64,000 nt of DNA from Adiantum capillus-veneris (Eukaryota; Streptophyta; Polypodiopsida; Polypodiales; Pteridaceae), in the NCBI GenBank assembly GCA_014529385.2, contig CM043957.1, positions 87,892,381 through 87,956,380 of the forward strand, given 5' to 3'. Below the pieces are notes generated by a model, which was not told the DNA's origin, ran no database searches, and saw only the letters and a list, made by a program, of their open reading frames with translations. Below, piece by piece: positions 11,554 to 22,139 of this stretch (within the stretch, counting starts at the first letter, position 1; each line of letters opens with the position of its first letter). The translations under genes were made by a program, and so were the position numbers.

Positions 11554-12058
11554 TGTCACAAACTGGTGACGTGGCAGGCCCTCGGACTCCCGTGAAATGC
11601 CGCCGACAGGCTAACATGGCAGCAGGCCAACGAAAATCCCGCCGAAAAACGCGCTGACATGCAAAATTGCGCTCTTACTTTTGGCTGAATTAGCGCTCGC
11701 TGCTTTTGGAGAAGATTGCTTTTAAGTTTTTAAGTGAAAGCTTTTGGGGCATTAAACTTTTGAGTTGAGAATTTGGGGCTTTGCTTTTTGGGCAACCCTT
11801 GTAACAATAAAAAGGTCTTTTGGGCCTCATTACTTAGAGCATCTGGATGCAGAGTCTGATGTGAGTTCCCAGGGACTTCGTTGTACTTTGCACAGAGATT
11901 AATATAAAAAGAAATACCGAAAGGAGCGCCAGTCTTTGGGGCCAATACCTCATGGCACGGAACTACGTCGGGCCGTGTCGTCTTTTGTGAACTGTTTTAA
12001 AATGAATTTCTGTTGTGTCGCGGAAGAATCTTGAGTTGGGGTGTCCAAGTTTGTTACA
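11554..12058 (+). repeat. 3' LTR of chromovirus A
   Basis: It has the same termini as the 5' LTR. At 505 bp it is slightly shorter through small deletions, and scattered differences show that the insertion is not recent. Confidence 0.92.
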
Positions 12059-13870
12059 CGAGTCCCCTTTGGCGGCTCATGGAGGGCTCGCCCAAAAAAT
12101 GGCCCATGGTCACATATAGCTCGATGCGCATGGGAGCCTTCTTGGCACCGCGCGTTGAGAGTTGAAGTTGAGTGCGAAAGCGTCTTTAGGATCATGTTGA
12201 GCGAACGAGGTTATTCGGGCCTAGAGCGCATGTCTAAGAGGTCCCTTTGGAATCCTCTCAAGCCACTTTGGGCAAACTTGAAAAATCACCGAAAATTCCC
12301 TGGACGCCTCGGGCCGGGCCGAATCTGCTGACAGCCGTCGATCGCAAACGAGGAGCGCACTGGGTGCGCGTTCATGAATGTACATGGCTGATCTCGAAGA
12401 GGATGTCGAGGTCTTCGTGTGGAGTACCTACACGTCAAAATCGAACAACCACCGAAGATGCCCTGGACACCTCGGGTCGGGCGGGCCAAGCGGGCCGAAT
12501 CTGCTGACAACCGTCGATCACAAACGAGGAGCACCCTGGGTGCGCGTTCATGAATGTACATGGCTGATCTCAAAGAGGATGTCGAGGTCTCCGTGTGGAG
12601 TACCTACACGTCAAATCAAACAACCGGTCCGCGTGTAGTGCCGAGCCGACGAAGAGCCGACAGCCCCGAATCACCTAGGTCATGAGTCCTTGTGAGAGGC
12701 GGATCCCTCTATACCTCCACGTTGAGAAATGGAGAGGGGACACTCCCGTTGCCGAGCGCTCTCCCTATCTGGGTCCATCATGCGCCCCGCGGAACCCGTG
12801 CCACGGTTTGCCAAGATCGGGCGTTCGCCATCCGCTGTCACCCCGGAGCCCCCAAAACCAACGGAGGCCTAAGGGTAGACTCTCCCCGGGTAATGCTTTG
12901 GGAGGTGTAGAACGTCATGCATCTACTTTGCAAAAAGACGGGCTGCTTCTGAGCGTTCTTACCATGAATGGTAGAGTCTATCCCATAACAGCCGTGCTGG
13001 TTTATTGTTAGAAAGTTGTGAGTACCAAGTCCGCTTGGCACTTTTTAATGGGGCTGATAGATAAGACTTTACAAAAGTTGGCATAGACCACTTGCTGTGT
13101 TGATTCATGCCAAGTAACCTATCTGTTCCGAATCATATCTAAGCTGCCTTGACGATGCAACACTCGTCTTTGAGAACCGAGTCGCGTTGATTCCCACTGC
13201 TTCTTGTAAGCTAATTTGGATGTCTTTGTCCTTGTTCCTTCCTGAATGGCGACAAAGGTCCACTTCATGGTGAAGCTTGGTTGATTGCATGGCAGCATGC
13301 CCACTGCTGAAAAGGATTTGCCAGTCTTCAATACTCCATGGAGAGTAGGCACTCTTCAAAGTCGATCTTGGGGCTTGATTGCTGAGCTGCCAGCTGCTCT
13401 TGAAAATTTGGCCCTTACTTCTTGAAGCACTTACTCGAGCGCACTTGTAGACCTGAAGTCTTGATCTAAGCCTTACCTGCTTGTTGAAGTAAGGTATGTT
13501 ACGGAAGTTATCGACTGGGCTTATTGAGCACCGGTCTGTCCCGTAGACCAAATAGATGAAGCCTTTTTGATTCCTTCTTTGGCATACAGGTCAAGGTTTT
13601 CCTGAGATTGCTGGAGAAACAACCCCGTTGATCTCTTGAAGCTTTGACATACTTCAGGACTCGGTTGAACCTGAATGTTCGCATCTGAGTCTTGCAAACT
13701 TGGGGGCAAGGCTTGAAGTAGGTAACTCGTAGAGAAGAAGATGGCCAATCCGTTTCTGTCCTTGATAGCCTGCTTTAAGCTTGTCTTTGAATTGAGCCTG
13801 AATGCTCACATCTGGAAGTTCTGCTCTTGAAGAACTTTGACTTGTTCTTCACAAACCTGTCTTCGTTGGC
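12059..13870. other. Gene-free stretch with a tandem duplication
   Basis: No recognised protein or RNA gene. The first 1 kb is GC-rich compared with its neighbours. A unit of about 165 bp is duplicated in tandem at about 12298-12630. The minus-strand frame at 13105-13551 (148 codons) shows no family features. The stretch ends exactly at the Copia target duplication and continues at 19166. Confidence 0.6.
12298..12630. repeat. Tandem duplication, about 165-bp unit, two copies
   Basis: Both halves contain the same ordered blocks, such as GAATCTGCTGACA, GTGCGCGTTCATGAATG and GGAGTACCTACACGTC, with about ten differences, so the duplication is not very recent. Confidence 0.85.
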
Positions 13871-14146
13871 TGTTGGGTTAAAGGCCTAAATAACCCCTTT
13901 TTGTACATTTTTATACTTTGTCCAGGTTCATATTGAACCTCGACACTTTTTTTAAAGGTCACTTATAATAAAAGTGGGAAAACCCAAAACTCACTTATTG
14001 AGTTTTCTCCAAAAACGTGAGCTCTCTCTCTCTCCCTCTTCGTTCTGCTAGCGCTTCCTCTCCTGCTGGCTTTCGCCACCCCTCTCTGCACACACATTGC
14101 ACATCTTCGCGTGCTCTATCACTTGCACACACTGCCGCGCTCAACA
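13871..14146 (+). repeat. 5' LTR of Copia element
   Basis: 276 bp, TG...CA ends. It contains a short CT tract and matches the 3' LTR almost exactly. Confidence 0.96.
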
Positions 14147-14148
14147 AC

Positions 14149-14160
14149 TGGTATCAGAGC
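14149..14160 (+). other. Primer binding site of Copia element
   Basis: TGGTATCAGAGC, the plant initiator tRNA-Met complement, two bases after the LTR end. Confidence 0.92.
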
Positions 14161-14656
14161 CAGATTAGGGTTTCAGAAGCTTTGCGCAGGTGGCTGGACA
14201 ACAGGCGAAAGGCTTCTCTCGCGTCAAATTTCCGCTTTCATCGCGAAGCCCCTTGCTTCTGGTGTCACCTACGGTGATTAGGGTTTCCAAACCAGCCTAA
14301 AACAGGTTGAAATTAGGTCAAAACAGGTAAAAACCAGAAAATTACAGGTCAAAACAGCAAAACGCAGGTGTTCTAAATCGATTCCCGTGAATGTCCCTTG
14401 CTTTTCCCTCTCAAAACAGGTCCATTTGATGCAAATTGATGCACCAAAACAGTAATTTGCGGAAAATTCAGAATTGGACTGTTTTTATGTACACAAATTG
14501 AGGTTTATGTACGCCTTTTGTGGATTTATGCAAGTACGCATTGGGGATACTTGTTAATTGCTGAAATATTCAGCACATTGTATGCAATGTGCGGTACATT
14601 GTGATTACTGAAAATTTTCAGATTTTGTGTAGACACTTTCTGCTTCATTTTTATCC

Positions 14657-17600
14657 GTGCAAATGGCCTCTACTTCCTCGTCATCTGATGCCAAGAGCTT
14701 GATGGAAATCAAGCGATTTGACGGTACAAGTTTCGACCTATGGCAGGACAGGATGCAGGGGATTTTGTTCCTCAAGGATTGTGAGGACGCCCTTTTGGCT
14801 GTAAAGCCTGAGGATATGCCGGATGAGGATTGGGCCGAGCTCAACAAGAGGGCAAAGGCCTATATCAAAATGGCTGTGACCGATGACATTCTGGTGGACA
14901 TAAAGGGCTTGGACACTGCACATGCAATTTGGCATAAGTTGAAGGCCACTTATGAGAATGCCACCCCTGTGAATCAGGTGCATTTGATGCGCAAACTGGT
15001 GAACATGATGCTTGACGAAGCCAAGTCGGCTTCTGAGCACTTAAGTGCTTTCACCAGTGTTATGAGTCAGCTACAGGATACTGGGCTTCAACCTTTTGAT
15101 GACAAGTTGAGAGCCATATTTTTGTTGATGACTTTGCCAGACTCTTGGGAAACGCTTGCGGTTTCTTTGAGTAATAGCCCCAACCTCACATATGATGGAG
15201 TGCGAGGCTCCATCTTAAATGAGGAAATTAGACGCAAGTCTAGTGGTGGGGAAGGTGGCAGTTCTGCTTACAATGCGAGAGGCAGAAGTCAGAAGCAAAC
15301 TATAGGTACCAAGACTCAAAACAGGAGCAAAAGCAAGTCTAGGGATAAGGATGTGACTTGTTACCAGTGTGGCAGAAAAGGCCATAAGAAGAAGCCAGAT
15401 TGCAGGTATTTCAAGAAAGAGCAGGAAAGAAAGAAGGAATCACAGGAGAAGAAGAAGACAGAGGATAAGAAAGGGGAAAAATCAGCAGGTACCTCCTCCA
15501 AGGATTCGGAGACTATCAATGTATCCTCTAGTGTGGTTATCACAGAGTTATCCGACAGTGAGGAGATCTTGGTTGCAGCTTCATGCCCCTCAGATTTTGT
15601 TGTAGCAAATGCAGAAGACATGCTTATCTCACGTAGAGATGTCATTGATGCATTGCTAAGTGCAAATGATGGCCTTACACAGTCTTGGATAGTAGACTCG
15701 GGTGCCTCATTTCATGTGACTCCATCTATGGAGTGTTTTGCTACTTATCATGCAGGCAAGTATGGCAAGCTTTACCGTGGGGATAACCATGCTTGTGACA
15801 TTGAAGGAATGGGCACTGTGCGCTTGGCATTAAACAATGGCCAAGAGTTTATGCTTAAAGATGTAAGGTATGTACCAGGCATCAAGAAGAGTCTATTGTC
15901 TGTTGGCCAGATGGATGCACAGGGTTATACAACCATTTTTGCTGGGGGTTCATGGAAGTTGCTTAAGGGATCAATGCTCATTGTCAAGGGATGCAAGAGT
16001 GGTACATTGTACTATTTACATGGCAAAGCTTTGCCTGGCAAGTTTCTTGCAGTGGCTGAAGTTGCTTCTCATTTGGAGTTGTGGCACAAAAGACTTGGCC
16101 ATATGAGCCAGAAGGGACTTGATGTGCTCTCCTCTTTGAAGAGGGTTGATGTAAAGGGCACCAAGTTAGATTTTTGTAATGACTGTTTGTATGGTAAACA
16201 AAAAAAGTCTTCTTATTATTCTGGTGTCTCGCGCAAAGCTAATGCTCTTGATTTAATTCACTCCGATGTATGTTCAATGCCTGTTAAGTCTTTTGGTGGT
16301 GCATCATACTTTGTTACATTCATTGATGATTGCACTAGGAAAGGCTGGGCATATTTGTTAAAGAAAAAGAGCGAGACATTTAATGCATTTAGGAGGTTTC
16401 ATGCTTTTGTGACCACGCAAAAGGGTAGTTAGCTTGAATGTCTGAGATTTGACAATGGGGGGGAGTACACGTCTGCTGAATTTCAACGTTATTGCGAAGA
16501 ATATGGGATTAAAAGGGAGTTGACAACCCCTTATAATCCATCTTCTAATGGTGTGGCTGAGAGGTATAACCGTACTTTATGTGAGAGAGTGTGTTGCATG
16601 TTGTCCACGGCTAATCTCCCTCATGGGTTTTGGGGAGAGGCTTTGAAAACTGCAGTTCATGTATGCAATCGCTCTCCTAACAGTAAGTTGAAAAATGACA
16701 TTCCAGAGGAGGTTTGGTTTGGCAAACCTGCCTCTTATGATCATTTGAGAGTGTTTGGCTGCCAGGCTTTTGTCCATGTTCGTAATGACTTGAGGACAAA
16801 GCTAGATGCCAAGTCCATCCAAGGACTCTTCCTAGGTTATGGGGAAGAGGGTGAAATGGGCTACAGGATATGGTTGCCTCAGTTTAAGAGGGTTGTACGC
16901 AACCGAGATGTAGTGTTCAATGAGGCTAAATTGCTGAAAAATGCTACATCTTATGAAATTGACAAGAAATCGATCAAATTTCAGCCTCTCTTGCCACCTA
17001 TTGATGTTGAAAAAGAGCCTCAGGATGCATTACCGCAAGCTGAAATTGATAATCAGCCAGCTAACCTTGAGCCAGAAGAGGTAGGACATGATTTAGATGC
17101 TCCAAATGAGGATGGACAGCCACCTGTCATGGCTGAAAATGATTTTCAGCAGCATGAGCATGTTGAAAATGAGTTGCCTCCTGATGTAGAACCTGTGCCT
17201 GAGAATGTAGATCATTGGGTACGCAGGTCTACTCGTGTCAAAAGGTTGATACAGCGCTTTGAGCCCTCTTTGCATCATGTTATGTTGACAGATGAGGGAG
17301 AGCCTCTTACGTATAAAGAGGCAAAGACATGTGAGTCAAGCAGTAAGTGGGAGTTTGCAATGCAAGAGGAAATGAAATCCTTGTATGCAAATGATACTTG
17401 GGATCTTGTGCCATTGCCTAAAGGGAGAAAGGCTCTTGCTAACAAATGGGTTTACAAGATTAAGATTGTGGATGAAAAACCAAAGTACAAGGCAAGATTG
17501 GTTGCAAAAGGATATGCACAGAAAGAAGGAATTGATTTTCAAGAAATCTTTTCTCCCGTTGTAAAGCTTACGACATTGCGTGTCCTTTTTTGTCTCGCTG

Positions 17601-18847
17601 TAGTGCTTGACTTATAATTGAATCAAATGGATGTAAAAACAGCTTTTCTTCAGGGTGACATTGATGAAGATATCTACATGAAGCAACCTGAGGGTTTTGT
17701 AGTTCCTCATAGAAAGGAACTTGTATACAAACTAAGAAGGGCACTGTATGGTTTGATGCAGTCATCACGTCAGTGGTACAAAAAGTTTGATACTTTTATG
17801 CTGTCTCAAGGCTTTAAATGCAGCCATTCAGACCATTGTTTGTATACAAAGAAGGATAATGATGGAAGTCCTATAATCCTTGTGCTATATGTAGATGATA
17901 TGTTGATTGCTGGGAAGCATAAGTCTACCATTGATGCTCTTAAACGTTAGCTGAATTCAGCTTTTGCAATGAAGGATTTAGGTGATGCTGAGCACATCTT
18001 GGGCATTAGAATCAAGAGAGATAGAAAGCTGAAATTTCTCTTCTTATCTCAAGAAAAGTACACTGCTAAAGTACTTGACAGGTTTAACATGACTGAAGCT
18101 AAGTCACTTGGAGTACCTTTACCTCCACACACAAAACTTAGCAAAGCCGATTGCCCAAAGGATGACGTGGCAGTGAATGCTATGAAGGGAATCCCTTATG
18201 CATCAGCTTGTGGTTCTCTTATGTATGCTATGGTTGCTACTCGTCCTGACATTGCCCATGCGGTGGGAGTTGTTAGTAGATATATGTCCAATCCCGGCAA
18301 AGCACATTGGGAAGCTGTGAAATGCATTGTGAGATACTTGTCAGGTACACAATCTAGGTGTATATGCTATGGCAAAAGTGACCTAAAGTTGCAGGGCTAT
18401 TGTGATGCAGATATGGCAGGTGACTTGGATACCAGGAAGTCCACTAGTGGCTATGTGTTTGCTATTGCTGGTGGTGCTGTCTCTTGGTGTTCACGACTGC
18501 AGAAAATTGTGGCATTGAGTACTACTGAGGCTGAATATATTTCAGCCACTGAGGCTTCTAAAGAGGCCATATGGTTGGGCAGACTTGTCAAAGAGCTTGG
18601 TATGCCTGCTAGTACTCCTGTCTTGGGATGTGATAGCCAAAGTGCTGTCTATTTGGCCAAGAATGCCATGTTTCATGCACGAACAAAGCACATTGATGTG
18701 CGAGACCACTTTATACGACAGGTATTGGAGGATGGTCTAGTCACCTTGACTAAGATTCACACACAGGCTAACCCTGCAGATGTTCTCACCAAGAGTCTTG
18801 CTAAGGCTCAACATGAGCATTGCATACAGCTGGTGGGAGTTGGTTAA
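14657..18847 (+). pseudogene. Copia gag-pol polyprotein with three in-frame stops
   Basis: One reading frame encodes a capsid-type gag from MQMASTSSSS (14657), a zinc knuckle CYQCGRKGHKKKPDC (15358-15402), protease WIVDSGASFH (about 15686), the integrase HHCC region (LWHKRLGHM...CNDC, 16078-16190), the integrase core, reverse transcriptase (NKWVYKIK, QMDVKTAFLQG, YVDDM near 17888) and RNase H (YCDADMAGD...TKHIDVRDHF). Stops occur at 16430 (TAG, integrase), 17615 (TAA, reverse transcriptase) and 17948 (TAG, reverse transcriptase). The frame is unchanged through all of them, and each stop can arise by one substitution (C to T in a glutamine codon fits all three). The knuckle has five residues between His and the last Cys instead of the usual four. 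The protein cannot be made whole from this copy. Confidence 0.95.
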
Positions 18848-18882
18848 CTTAAAGGCGTCATTTATGCCTTTAAGTGGGAGGT

Positions 18883-19160
18883 TGTTGGGTTAAAGGCCTA
18901 AATAACCCCTTTTTGTACATTTTTATACTTTGTCCAGGTTCATATTGAACCTCGACACATTTTTTAAAGGTCACTTATAATAAAAGTGGGAAAACCCAAA
19001 ACTCACTTATTGAGTTTTCCCCAAAAACGTGAGCTCTCTCTCTCTCCCTCTTCGTTCTGCTAGCGCTTCCTCTCCTGCTGGCTTTCGCCACCCCTCTCTG
19101 CACACACGCTGCACATCTTCGCGTGCTCTATCACTTGCACACACCGCCGCGCGCTCAACA
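18883..19160 (+). repeat. 3' LTR of Copia element
   Basis: 278 bp. It is preceded by the purine tract AAGTGGGAGGT and followed by the target duplication TTGGC. Confidence 0.96.
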
Positions 19161-20633
19161 TTGGCCACTGAAGGCAAACTTGAGAATCACTAATCTCGGG
19201 TCTACATGGTTTCCCTTACTTGGATCCGCTGTGATCCTAATGAAGGGTTTCTATGCGGTTGAAGAAAAGGATGTAGGTGGGGGCTCCTCTCTTGAGCCCG
19301 ATGTGGATTCACCACATGCCTTTGTACCTGTAATGGCTCCTGCTAAGCCGAATGTAGGTGTATATGCTATCTTTTCCTTGAATGAGCTCCTGTCTGAGCT
19401 CGAATGTAGGTGTCAGCAGTTGCTTGTGCCATTTTTCTGTTGAAGGTGACCCCACTCTGCTTGGGCTGATATTGGTTTTGGTTCATGAGCAGTGCTATCC
19501 TCCAAGACTGTCACTGCAGGAGGCATCACTCAACCTCCGGCCTTCTTGTGAGGGGGCCTTCCTCATGTGGCCCTTACGTTCAGCAGTCTTGATGGGGGGC
19601 TATCCCCGAATCTTTGTGTTGAAAGAGGTGCATGGCCCGCCCGCTCGCAGGCCTCCAGCTTCGCTTTGGTGCTCAGTCCACCTCTCTGGATCATCCGGCT
19701 TCAATTGGATGCACGGTCCACCCGCTCGGAGGTACTCGGCTTCGGTGTCTCTTGCACGGTCCACCCAAGTTGTTTTGGGTCCCCGGCTTCGCTGATAATC
19801 TTGACTCTTCGGTAGCCGCTGACCTGCTTATGAAGATCCTGGCTTGGTGCTTTGTTGGGCTCTGGGTGTAACCTGATATTCCGCAGGCACTCAGTCTTGC
19901 TTCTGAAGTTCTAGGGCTTTGGTTGTTCTTGCTTGCGTCTTGATTGAGTTGGGGGCTATTGCCTTGCTTGGTTTACCCGCTTATCGTTGGGGCTAGGATC
20001 CGGACTCCTTGCCTTCACCTGCCGCTTGAATTCTCCTCAAGAGGTAGTGCCGCACTTTCCCTCGCCGGCTTATGCTTATAACGCCTTGTGGAAGCCAAAG
20101 AGAACTTGCCTCTTAGACACAACCATATGGAAGTCTCTGTCATCTGGATATCATAAGATACAACAAAAAATATCCACCATTAAGTAGCTATGGACGTGCA
20201 TGGAGGGTGTACAAAACATGAGGAGGTAGTGTAAGAGATACAACAGGGCTAGGGATGGAGCCCTAACTCCTATGATGCTCAATGCATGTCTATATGCTTG
20301 GGAGAGTTCAATGGCATGAAAATATAATCCTAGTCAGCTCTATCATGCTATTTACAACTTACGCTTCCAAAAGCAACTTGGCTTCAATAACCCACATGGA
20401 GTCCTCAAAAATGCAGCAGTGTGAAACTGCCATGTAAGCAACCCAATCGTAGAGACACCTCAGCAATTGTACTGCCACATCAAATTGATGCCACATCATC
20501 AGCAGTCCATGTTCCTCCTGTCTGTGCCTCTTCTGTAAGGTGGGGGCACCATGCATCGTTCTGAGACAGTCATTCCCAATCACTTAATAATATAAATTTT
20601 AGCATGGTTTCAAATAACAAATAGGGCTGGAGT
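19161..20633. other. Gene-free stretch between two LTR elements
   Basis: This is the right half of the sequence that the Copia element split. Short internal repeats are present (GAATGTAGGTG near 19352 and 19402; GGTCCACC/GGCTTCG blocks at 19630-19795). I recognise no coding family; the several small frames show no conserved motif. Confidence 0.5.
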
Positions 20634-22110
20634 TGTTGCTAATTGGCTTTATCTGACAGAAAAATAATTCTAAATGAATTATTGGATTTATAAGTGAGAG
20701 GGTTTTCTCGCTTGGAACACCAAGAAAATAATTCTAAATGAATTATTGGAATTTTAAGTGAAAGGGTTTTTCTCACTGGAGACATCCGAGTACAGAGTAT
20801 CCCTAGTGTGTCATTCAAAGAAATGACGAGAGCACTGTGAACGGGAATATCTGTAAGGCCACCAAGAACGAGTACTTCTGATGCGTCACAAGGGATGGGT
20901 GACAAGGAGCATCAGTACGAAGTATCCGACCATCCGGGAACGAACATCTCTGATGCGTCATAGGATGGGTGACATAGAGCATCGTGAAGGGGATTGTACC
21001 GTAAGTTCGGTAGGAAAGGACTAGGTAATGGGTATTCCTGATGCGTCACAAGGTGGGTGACGGGTGCATCGGAAAGGGGATATCCATAGTCGAGAGAAAA
21101 TCCGAACTGGAAAAGAGGAATACGCGTAAAGACGCAAGCACAAGAATAAAGATGGGTTTTGAGAAGCTTTTCTTAAAAAGCGGAATATTTTAACGAGTTT
21201 TCCGGGAAGAGCAGACGCTTTCCCGCGAGGAATCTATGTTTGCATTGCATTCGTGCATGTGGTTGCATCCAGGGACGCTTGGGAAGTGTTGTGAAAGGCA
21301 TTGTTTTTAACTTATAAGGTTTTATTGAGTTTTGGGCAGGTTCAGACCAATTTTAAAATATGCCGGCCGTCCACTTAATAAGTGGGCAGCCACTTAGAAA
21401 ATAAAGCAACAAAACCAGCTAGCAAATTCTCTCTCCCTATTTCGGGTAGAACAGCGCCAAAAACAAAAGGCCGCGATCTCTACGCGAGCAGCTATTCATG
21501 ACGTGGTCAAGGAGCTATAAAAGCACCACATGCCCTTACTGAAAGGAAGTTACCAACGTCGGCAAGAGAAGACTCTGCCACCAGATAACGCAAGAGATCA
21601 CGAGACTACGAAGCACGGAAGTCACTTTTCCCACGCAAGAGCGACAGGTATCTATTGTGGATTCGCCATACGAATTGTTGTCGCACTTTTGCATGTGTGT
21701 TTGCAAGTACTTCATCGCGAAGGAGAAGCGAGAAGACTTCGGCCTACGCTTGGGAATTCCGGAAATGGAATTCGGAAATTGTCTGCGGAGTCTCGACTTC
21801 GAGTACAGACGAAAAAAGGATTGAGAGCTCGTCTCTTGGTATTCCCTTACGGGAAGGAACGACCATCGAGTTAGGGAATTAGAACGGAGGGGTTTTCTCC
21901 GGTTCTTGTGCTTGTAAAAAGATTCTCCGTAATAAAGAATTCTCTTTAAGGGGGGGGACCAACCCATCTTCTGGTCCCCAGTACTGTGTCGATCTTCTCA
22001 CTCTCTCTCTCTATTTATTTCTCTCTCTATATCCTCTGGCTTCAGTATTAAGTGATAAATTCTATTTATCCGAGTATATTTTATATTGTTATGCGCTCCC
22101 GTTTGTGACA
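20634..22110 (+). repeat. 5' LTR (1.48 kb) with three hairpin units
   Basis: It contains a short internal duplication of AATAATTCTAAATGAATTATT (20663-20745), three hairpin units (20880-20913, 20952-20983, 21040-21070) and a later part with TATAAAAGC near 21516, a possible TATA region. Its match with 24135-25615 is close along the whole length. Confidence 0.9.
20880..21070 (+). promoter_or_regulatory. Three repeated GATGC...GCATC hairpins in the LTR
   Basis: Three units read GATGCGTCAC or GATGCGTCAT, a 7-9 base spacer with GGTGGG or GATGG, then GTGAC, a short bulge and GCATC. Outer arms GATGC/GCATC and inner arms GTCAC/GTGAC pair. The three units differ in spacer but keep both arms. The same set is in the 3' LTR (24382-24415, 24454-24485, 24542-24572). 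A protein binding site or RNA structure is possible; the role is unknown. Confidence 0.7.
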
Positions 22111-22111
22111 G

Positions 22112-22123
22112 TGGTATCAGAGC
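22112..22123 (+). other. Primer binding site
   Basis: TGGTATCAGAGC, one base after the 5' LTR; complementary to initiator tRNA-Met. Confidence 0.9.
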
Positions 22124-22139
22124 ATGATCTCCTCTCTTT

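Larger units (their letters stand above)
3801..12058 (+). mobile_element. Ty3/gypsy chromovirus, copy A
   Basis: Two direct LTRs (3801-4326 and 11554-12058) begin with TGTCACAAACTGG and end with TTGTTACA, flanking gag, protease, reverse transcriptase, RNase H, integrase and a C-terminal chromodomain in that order. A primer binding site complementary to initiator tRNA-Met follows the 5' LTR, and a purine tract precedes the 3' LTR. The copy is dead: it has several frameshifts and stops, a 0.4-kb GA/GT-rich insertion in gag and a 1.19-kb solo LTR insertion. Copy B at 26599-32455 is the same family. Length without the insertions is about 6.6 kb. Confidence 0.93.
13871..19160 (+). mobile_element. 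Ty1/Copia retrotransposon, nearly intact
   Basis: LTRs of 276 bp (13871-14146) and 278 bp (18883-19160) begin TGTTGGGTTAAAGG and end CTCAACA. They differ by about five substitutions and one 2-bp indel, so the insertion is fairly young. The 5-base duplication TTGGC flanks the element (13866-13870 and 19161-19165). The primer binding site TGGTATCAGAGC follows the 5' LTR and the purine tract AAGTGGGAGGT precedes the 3' LTR. The single gag-pol frame has no frameshift, only three stop codons. The order protease, integrase, reverse transcriptase, RNase H identifies Copia. Confidence 0.97.

Noticed and set aside
12640-13010. GC-rich stretch as ribosomal RNA
   Set aside because: I could not recognise any conserved rRNA core sequence in it.
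13105-13551. 148-codon minus-strand frame as a gene
   Set aside because: No known motif, no similarity to anything in the window, and shorter competing frames in the same place.
14657-18847. Stops in Copia pol repaired by U-to-C RNA editing or stop read-through
   Set aside because: That editing is known from organelles of ferns and hornworts, not nuclear retroelements, and three scattered stops fit simple mutation.
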